From contig WPIO01000036.1 of assembly GCA_009760855.2 (NCBI GenBank), positions 2,752,501 to 2,812,500 of the forward strand: a stretch of DNA of 60,000 nt, written 5' to 3'. Source of the stretch: Cristatella mucedo (Eukaryota; Bryozoa; Phylactolaemata; Cristatellidae). How positions within the stretch are numbered: the first letter of the stretch is position 1; each line of letters begins with the position of its first letter. The translations under genes were made by a program, and so were the position numbers. Below the pieces are notes generated by a model, which saw only the letters and a list, made by a program, of their open reading frames with translations, made no database searches and was not told the DNA's origin. This document shows, piece by piece, positions 53,246-60,000 of the stretch.

Positions 53246-53740
53246 GAAGTGACGTGATGTGGCAACTGCGACGCTCACGACAGACAAGCCTAGCTGCCGA
53301 GTTTTGCACCAGCTGTAAGCGTTTGATTGCATATGCCGGTAGGCCAGCAAGCAGAGAGTTACAGAAGTCAAGGCGGGATGTCACAAATACATGGACCAAC
53401 TTAGATATGGTATCCTTATCTAAAAATTTTTAGCCATTTTATGTTGCTGAAAGTAGGCAGACTTAACTGTGGAGGTGATGTGGTCGTCGAACGAAAGGTC
53501 ACTTTGGAACACGACACCAATATTTCGTCCAGATTCAACAAGAGATATGCTGGCAGAGCCGATTTTGAGCGTTGGCCTTTCCAATTTCTGAATCATACTT
53601 GGTTTGCCCATAACTAGTAAGTTAGTTGTATCATCATTTAATTTAAGAAAATTTGCTGCTATCCATGTGCGGATATCATCGATACATGCAGGAAGGGAGT
53701 TGAGAGAATTCGGGGTGCTCGAAGAAGGCTGGTAGGGATC
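53246..53740 (-). mobile_element. LINE-A RT fragment, continuing
   Basis: The minus strand encodes [51 protein letters not shown] and part of the [15 protein letters not shown] segment. A second SINE-2 fragment follows at 53745. Confidence 0.9.
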
Positions 53741-53744
53741 AAAG

Positions 53745-53850
53745 CCCTAAGAGAACTTAATCTTTATTCAGGCGCTTCACATATGCCACGGGGCTCGAGC
53801 CCACGAGCTCGCTCGGCCTCGACCTTGATTGGGGCGAGCATCTGTATGTG
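53745..53850 (-). mobile_element. SINE-2 fragment
   Basis: CTAAGAGAACTTAATCTTTA, TTCAGGCGCTTCACATATGC and GGGCTCGAGCCCACGAG. The A-box side is truncated. Confidence 0.8.
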
Positions 53851-54666
53851 CTTCCAAGTTGTATGACGGTTAACTGAGTAACTCGCGCTTTTTCGTTATC
53901 ATTTGCATGCTTCTACATCATCGGTAGTCTTCAGGGGTGTTTTCCAACAGTGATCTTTGGTACCTGGTAAATTCAACAGCTTGTCTAATTGTAATCCCAG
54001 CGAAATAAAATTTGGAACATACGCTGATATTAAATTATATAACATAGCATCAACTGTATCTTGGTTTTATGTTAGGTACGTATTGCTTCACGTGTCCTTA
54101 AATGTCCTCAAGCTTAATTTTGCTAATACGTTCACAGCTTGACACAACCAATGCATTTTCTATTTCTTTTTAGATTTTCTGAGCCTGAACACAAGTCTCA
54201 TGTATCTATTGAGGGGTAAGGCATATTTATGTAAGATATATTATTGAATCGGTTGATTTAACAGGATAGCCATGTTTGACCGAAGATCTGTAAACAACGC
54301 GACCTTGACTCTTACAGGTAACCAGATGTCAACATGGCAGCTAAGGTTAAATCAAAAGATAGCTTTTGTTACCCTTGTTGTTTGAGCCAACCTACATGCC
54401 GATCGTTCCATTAGTATTAGAGGAATATCAATAAATATACTGTCAGGGGAGGTAAATCCAATAGATTTAGGCATAACTCCTCACCCCTTACTTTCTCCCA
54501 CCAAATTATGCTCGTCGACATTGTGCATTTACCATTAACCACTCGATCATGCTTTCAGTATAAGTAAAGTGCCAAGCCAAGAGATCAAGTTCCCGAAGGG
54601 AGCTAAGCATCTGTGAACCGTCTGTCTAACGCCCTGCCGCCGGATCACGTGCGACACTGGACGACG
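53851..54666. other. AT-rich, nothing recognised
   Basis: No domain. A weak LINE-tail-like AAGAGATCAAGTTCCC at 54575-54595. Confidence 0.5.
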
Positions 54667-56084
<1,418 letters not shown>

Positions 56085-56306
56085 TGTGGTTTTAGGTAAT
56101 TGATGACACTGCCCCTGATCGCTGTACTAGTGGGCTGTGACACGCGATGTGGTAAGCAGCCGGGCCGTGCGATTAGTGGTTTGTTTTGCCAAGGGAGTCG
56201 GGGGACTCCGGTGGGCGAGAGGGGCGAAGAGAGTGGTGCTTCGCCCTGCTCCGTGTGTAGGAGGAATAAACTGGTGGTGTTGCTCATCGGCTGGCGTTTT
56301 GTGCCA
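56085..56306 (+). mobile_element. 5' LTR of Ty3-like retrotransposon (3' border tentative)
   Basis: TGTGGTTTTAGGTAATTGAT at 56085 recurs with few changes at 59957, at an offset of 3,872 in both, fixing the left border at TG. AATAAA at 56265-56270 is a plausible LTR polyadenylation signal. The right border is set at GTGCCA (TG...CA rule), giving about 222 bp. ACA at 56330 is an alternative end. No primer-binding site could be assigned. Confidence 0.65.
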
Positions 56307-56346
56307 TTCGCGACAATAATTCGGGCTACAAGCTACTTCTGCAGTA

Positions 56347-57051
56347 ATGGAGAACGTTAAGTTCATCCACATCGTCACTCATTTCGACGGCAGCGGAGAC
56401 TTTGCGGGCTGGGTTGAAAAGTTTGATCTGGTGACAGAGATTCAAGGTATTGTCGCTGCCGACCGCCACAAATTCCTGCCCCTTTTTCTAAACGGCGGAG
56501 CGTTCGCCGTGTACCAAAGCATCGATGGACAGGCGAAGAAAGACTATACCATCGTAAAAGAGGCTCTTCTGGCTGCATTTTCGGCGTATAAATTTAAAGC
56601 TTATGAGGAGCTCACGACACGGCGGCTCCAAGCTGGGGAGCCAGTGGACGTATACGCATCGATTTTGGCCCGGCTGGCTGGATTGGTGAGTGCGGCTGCG
56701 AATGATGACTTGGTAAAATGCGCTTTCGTCACCGGGCGTCCAGAGGACATCCGAAAGCAGCTACGCGCAGCGTGTGCGCTCGACAAGATGGCGATGTCTG
56801 AGGTCGCTGAGAAGGCTCGAGCGCTAATGAGTTGCCAGGAGCCGAGCTACGCGGCCGCTGCTGAGGCACTAGGAGCTAAAGGCTCTCGCCCGACTCCACG
56901 GAAGCGCTTTTGCTTCTTCTGCAAAAAGGAAGGGCACATTAGTTGCGACTGCCGTTCGTCGCAAAGGCAGCGAAGGCTGTGTTTTGTATGCGGCGACGAC
57001 TCACACCTAGCAGCGATATGTCCGGAGCGTGCGCAGCCAAAAAACGAGTAA
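56347..57051 (+). CDS. gag: Retrotransposon Gag
   Basis: 234 codons, the first ATG after the LTR. It starts MENVKFIHIV and has a capsid-like middle (FLPLFLNGGAFAVYQ, then AFSAYKFKAYEELTTR). Two C-terminal zinc knuckles of the CX2CX4HX4C type follow: CFFCKKEGHISCDC and CFVCGDDSHLAAIC. It is intact. The protein would form the particle that packages the element RNA. The frame ends just after a slippery heptamer that leads into pro/pol. Confidence 0.85.
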   Translation: MENVKFIHIVTHFDGSGDFAGWVEKFDLVTEIQGIVAADRHKFLPLFLNGGAFAVYQSIDGQAKKDYTIVKEALLAAFSAYKFKAYEELTTRRLQAGEPVDVYASILARLAGLVSAAANDDLVKCAFVTGRPEDIRKQLRAACALDKMAMSEVAEKARALMSCQEPSYAAAAEALGAKGSRPTPRKRFCFFCKKEGHISCDCRSSQRQRRLCFVCGDDSHLAAICPERAQPKNE

Positions 57052-57086
57052 GGGGAAGCGCATGTTATAGCGCCGGCGCATTCCCC
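57039..57086 (+). promoter_or_regulatory. -1 programmed ribosomal frameshift signal between gag and pro
   Basis: A_AAA_AAC at 57039-57045 lies in the gag frame in the X_XXY_YYZ register, two codons before the gag stop. After a 6-base spacer, GGGGAAGCGC (57052-57061) pairs with GCGC and TTCCCC (57076-57079, 57081-57086) with one bulged A and a 14-base loop. A -1 slip enters exactly the protease frame. The sequence features are seen; activity is inferred. Confidence 0.8.
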
Positions 57087-57692
57087 TGCTTGTCAACTCG
57101 ACTGCCAACAATAAATGTTCTTAACGCTGGTCGCATTATGAAGGCGCTCCTTGATACTGGCTGCTCTCAGTCGATCGTGACTAAATCTTCGGTACTGCTT
57201 GCCACCTCGGCGCAGTCTTATCCGGTTAACGAGCCAGTAATTACGTTCAATGGAGCAGTCGCTCGTTGCCGGTCGGCATGTTGCATGACATGCTCTGTGC
57301 AGGGCATCGCAATAGAGCTGGACTGCCTCGTATCCGAGATCGTACCGGGGTATGATATGCTCCTTGGCATGGATGCTGTTCGACAGCTGGGAGGCGTGGT
57401 GATAGGCCCTGAAGGCGGTGTAGTAACCTTCAATGGACGGTGCAATGCAATCGGGGCACTGTCGAGCGACGTCAGTGTTTCCGACAGAGACTTTTTGGCG
57501 GTGTACCGTGGCGGAAAATTGGTCGTAAAGTGGCATTGGGCCGACGGCGTGACTTCTCCCACCTTGGTAAACCGCGTCGAGGCTTACCGCGCGCCCGCCG
57601 ACTTGCAGGCCGACTACGATAAGGAGATCCAAGAGTGGATCCAACTCGGCTGGCTGAAGCCCTACGGGAGTGTGAAAGCCTCGTGCCGCTAA
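57045..57692 (+). CDS. pol: Retrotransposon protease and start of RT (pol, first part)
   Basis: Reached by -1 frameshift from gag. ALLDTGCSQSIV carries the aspartic protease DTG, and YDMLLGMDAV follows at the usual distance (flap/ILG-like). The last part, DKEIQEWIQLGWLKPYG, is the N-terminal edge of the RT domain. The frame is then lost: a net one-base deletion (or two-base insertion) falls between about 57660 and 57690, and the RT continues in another frame. Confidence 0.82.
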   Translation, partial: RVRGSACYSAGAFPCLSTRLPTINVLNAGRIMKALLDTGCSQSIVTKSSVLLATSAQSYPVNEPVITFNGAVARCRSACCMTCSVQGIAIELDCLVSEIVPGYDMLLGMDAVRQLGGVVIGPEGGVVTFNGRCNAIGALSSDVSVSDRDFLAVYRGGKLVVKWHWADGVTSPTLVNRVEAYRAPADLQADYDKEIQEWIQLGWLKPYGSVKASCR

Positions 57693-58633
57693 TGGCAGTG
57701 TTCCAGAGTAAGAAAGACAAAGTGCGGCCCGTTTTAGACTACCGCGAGCTGAACCAATACGTTTCAAGCCACACTGCCAACGGTGACGTTTGCAGCGAGA
57801 AACTTCGGGCATGGCGCCGCATGGGAAGTAACGTTAGCATTATCGACCTTCGCAAAGCGTATTTACAGCTTCATGTCGACCCTTCCCTGTGGAGATACCA
57901 GGTTGTCGCCTACCAGGGGAGACGGTACTGCCTTACGCGGCTAGGTTTCGGATTAAATGTAGCGCCTAAGATAATGACCGCCGTGTTAAATAAGGTGCTT
58001 TCTATGGACCCACGGGTGCGCGAAGGCATTGACTCATACGTGGACGATATAATCGCCAACAATGACGTTGTCACGAATGAGCGTGTTATCTCTCTCCTAC
58101 GACAGTTCGGGCTCGAAGCTAAGTCCCCGGAAAAGTTGGTCGGAGGTCGCGTACTAGGGCTTCGCGTCACTGACCATGAAGGAAAGCTTAAGTGGGGCAG
58201 AGATAACGATGTTGAACCGCTACCTCAGCGCGCGACTCGCAGGCAACTTTTCTCGTGGTGTGGACAATAAACGGGCCACTTTCCCGTTGCCGGATGGCTT
58301 CGACCAGCCTGCAGCTACGTAAAGAGAGCCACAAAAGACCTGTCATGTGATGCCGATGTTACGGAGGACGTCCTTCGGATGGCACAGGAGATCAGCCGAC
58401 GCGTGCTAAAAGAGGATCCAGTTTCCGGAGTGTGGAGTGTACCGTCGTCACCCAGCGGACAGGTATGGTGTGACGCAAGCAGCTTAGCGATAGGCGCCTG
58501 CTTGCAAATTGGAGGGCAGACTGTCGAGGATGCCTCTTGGCTTAGAAAGCCAGATGACGCAGCGCATATAAATCTGGCCGAACTAGAGGCTGTCATAAAG
58601 GGCCTAAACTTAGCCCTGGCCTGGGGCCTTTGA
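57672..58633 (+). pseudogene. pol: Retrotransposon RT and RNase H, broken by a frameshift and two stops
   Basis: RT motifs: KVRPVLDYRELN, SIIDLRKAYLQL, LTRLGFGLNVAP and catalytic SYVDDI. RNase H: VWCDASS, then NLAELEAVIKGL. Breaks are the upstream frameshift (near 57670), TAA at 58268-58270 and TGA at 58631-58633; the last two are in frame with the downstream integrase part. The RT text (GLNVAP, YVDD) and the order RT-RNase H-integrase fit a Ty3-like element; the clade is not resolved. Confidence 0.85.
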
Positions 58634-59872
58634 GAGATCGAATTGTTTACTGACTCAGCCACTGTGCATTCGTGGCTTCGATCGCTTGTCGAAGGTGATA
58701 AGCCAATCCGTACTCGAGGTCTAGGCGAGGCATTGGCTCGACGGCGGACAGCAATAATACGCGACGTAATTAAGGAGTACTACCTAGGGGTGAGAATACA
58801 GCTGGTGCGTTTGGCCGACAACAAAGCAGACCACTTAACGCGAGTACCGCAGCCGTGGCTTAAGCCAATCTCGATTGTCGCAGCTGCTACTCCAGCACAA
58901 GAAGTAGACCTGCGAGCGTTCCACGATTTGCGTCACTTAGGGGTTGACCGTGCGTTGTACCTGGCCAGGCTCTGCTTCCCCGGCATCTCCGTAACGCGGG
59001 AGATAGCGGAACGCGTTGTTAAATCGTGCATGCGTTGCCGGTCTGTGGATCCAGTGCCAGTGTCTTGGAGCCATGGACATTTGGACGTAGATTCCAACTG
59101 GCGCCGCCTGGCTATTAATATTACTTTCTTCAACGGGGTCAAGTATCTGACACTTGTCGATAGCGGCCCCAGCAGGTTTGCCATCTGGCGGCGTATACCC
59201 GACGAGAGCGAGACCTCGGTGGTCCGACACTTGGACGAAATATTCAGAGAAAGGGGCCCGCCGTGGCAGCTCTTAATGGACAATTCCGCCACTTTCCGAT
59301 CGAACGCTGTTCGCCAGCTTTGCGATCGTTGGGGGATACACGCAATATACCGCTGTGCTTACCGCTCCTCTGGAAACGGTATAGCAGAGCGAAACCACCG
59401 AACGATAAAAGGAATGGCAGCCCGGAGTGGGCGGGACATAATGATGATGGTGTACTGGTACGATCTCTTAGCCACCGCCGGATTGGACGCCAGCTCATCG
59501 TCTTGCCGTCAGCTTTTCTCGTACGAATGGAAACCTCCGATGGCTCGCGAGCCTCGCACAGAGAGCTCTGACGGAAATGTCTTGATTCAGGGTCAGCGGA
59601 TTTTCGTAAAACCCCCTGGAGCCCGTTGCACCACTCAATGGCCTCAGGGGACAGTTACCACCCCGGCGGAAGGAGTTGGCATTGAAATTGATGGAATCCG
59701 CCGCCATCTAGCGGACATCAGACCAGTACCGAACGCCAATGAACTCCTCGACGAACACTCCGATGCTGGCCCTGGTAGTATGTCCAGAGACGACGAGCCC
59801 GGCAGGCAGCTGCGGCCAAGATGTGGCCTGAGACCGCCGGCGAGCTATGAGGACTATGTGGTTAATGTTTAG
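58634..59872 (+). CDS. pol: Retrotransposon RNase H end and integrase (pol, last part)
   Basis: Starts with the RNase H motif LFTDSATVHSWL. The integrase zinc finger follows (H and H in HDLRHLGVDRAL, C and C in CMRCRS), then the catalytic triad D in LTLVDSGPS, D in LLMDNSATF and E in NGIAERNHRTIK. It ends with a C-terminal region and stop at 59872. This portion is intact and open for over 400 codons, but it is separated from RT by the TGA at 58631. No env-like frame follows. Confidence 0.88.
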   Translation, partial: EIELFTDSATVHSWLRSLVEGDKPIRTRGLGEALARRRTAIIRDVIKEYYLGVRIQLVRLADNKADHLTRVPQPWLKPISIVAAATPAQEVDLRAFHDLRHLGVDRALYLARLCFPGISVTREIAERVVKSCMRCRSVDPVPVSWSHGHLDVDSNWRRLAINITFFNGVKYLTLVDSGPSRFAIWRRIPDESETSVVRHLDEIFRERGPPWQLLMDNSATFRSNAVRQLCDRWGIHAIYRCAYRSSGNGIAERNHRTIKGMAARSGRDIMMMVYWYDLLATAGLDASSSSCRQLFSYEWKPPMAREPRTESSDGNVLIQGQRIFVKPPGARCTTQWPQGTVTTPAEGVGIEIDGIRRHLADIRPVPNANELLDEHSDAGPGSMSRDDEPGRQLRPRCGLRPPASYEDYVVNV

Positions 59873-59956
59873 CCTTCTCGTTGTCTAAGCAGTGGAGAAG
59901 AACAGCTGCTTGCTGCTCTGGCTACGTCGTTAATTGATCTCCAGATCAGGCGGGCA

Positions 59957-60000
59957 TGCGGTTTTAGTTAATTGATGACACTGCCCCTGATCGCTGTAGG
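59957..60000 (+). mobile_element. Start of 3' LTR, cut by window edge
   Basis: 44 bases align to 56085-56128 with four differences, two of them in the last two bases. The purine-containing CAGATCAGGCGGGCA before it is the likely but weak polypurine tract. Confidence 0.8.

Noticed and set aside
56375-57812. Minus-strand frames under the retrotransposon, up to 239 codons
   Set aside because: Antisense shadows of gag, pro and RT.

Overview
This is nuclear DNA from an animal, probably a non-vertebrate bilaterian; I cannot resolve the phylum. The evidence is a many-exon ADAMTS-type metalloprotease gene with GT-AG introns, dense non-LTR retrotransposon debris, tRNA-derived SINEs, long dinucleotide microsatellites and a CpG-rich promoter-like block. 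There is no prokaryotic gene organisation.

Minus strand, about 2.6-38.5 kb (perhaps to 48.6 kb): one ADAMTS protease gene. I could chain 18 internal coding exons (2,695 bp, about 898 codons) in which every splice phase agrees with the next. Read 5'->3' they give prodomain, reprolysin metalloprotease with HEIGHMMGLQHD and a VMAP Met-turn, disintegrin-like domain, first thrombospondin repeat, Cys-rich domain, spacer and second thrombospondin repeat. The disintegrin-like and catalytic segments look most like the procollagen N-proteinase group (ADAMTS2/3/14). A signal-peptide-like first exon at 48522-48575 and a 37-bp candidate micro-exon at 45200-45236 would complete the 5' end in phase, but with less certainty. 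The 3' end (further thrombospondin repeats and any C-terminal domain) lies off the left edge.

Introns and flanks are packed with repeats. There are two L2/CR1-like LINE families: LINE-A, with (ATT)n tails and a conserved 3' hairpin, and LINE-B, with an ATTAC-rich tail. There are two tRNA-derived SINE families; SINE-2 carries a version of the LINE-A 3' hairpin, and several SINE-2 copies sit inside LINEs. Microsatellites (CT, TG, AT, CCG), a 14 x 13-bp minisatellite and several strong hairpins are interspersed.

About 47.2-51.9 kb: GC/CpG-rich block with CCG/GGC repeats around the proposed first exon, taken as the promoter region. It also holds a plus-oriented TATA-like box and a hairpin carrying two CRE-type palindromes.

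About 56.1-60.0 kb, plus strand: a Ty3-like LTR retrotransposon (5' LTR, gag with two zinc knuckles, protease, RT, RNase H, integrase, and the first 44 bases of the 3' LTR at the window end). Gag and protease are joined by a textbook -1 frameshift signal. Pol is broken by one frameshift and two in-frame stops, so this copy is defective.
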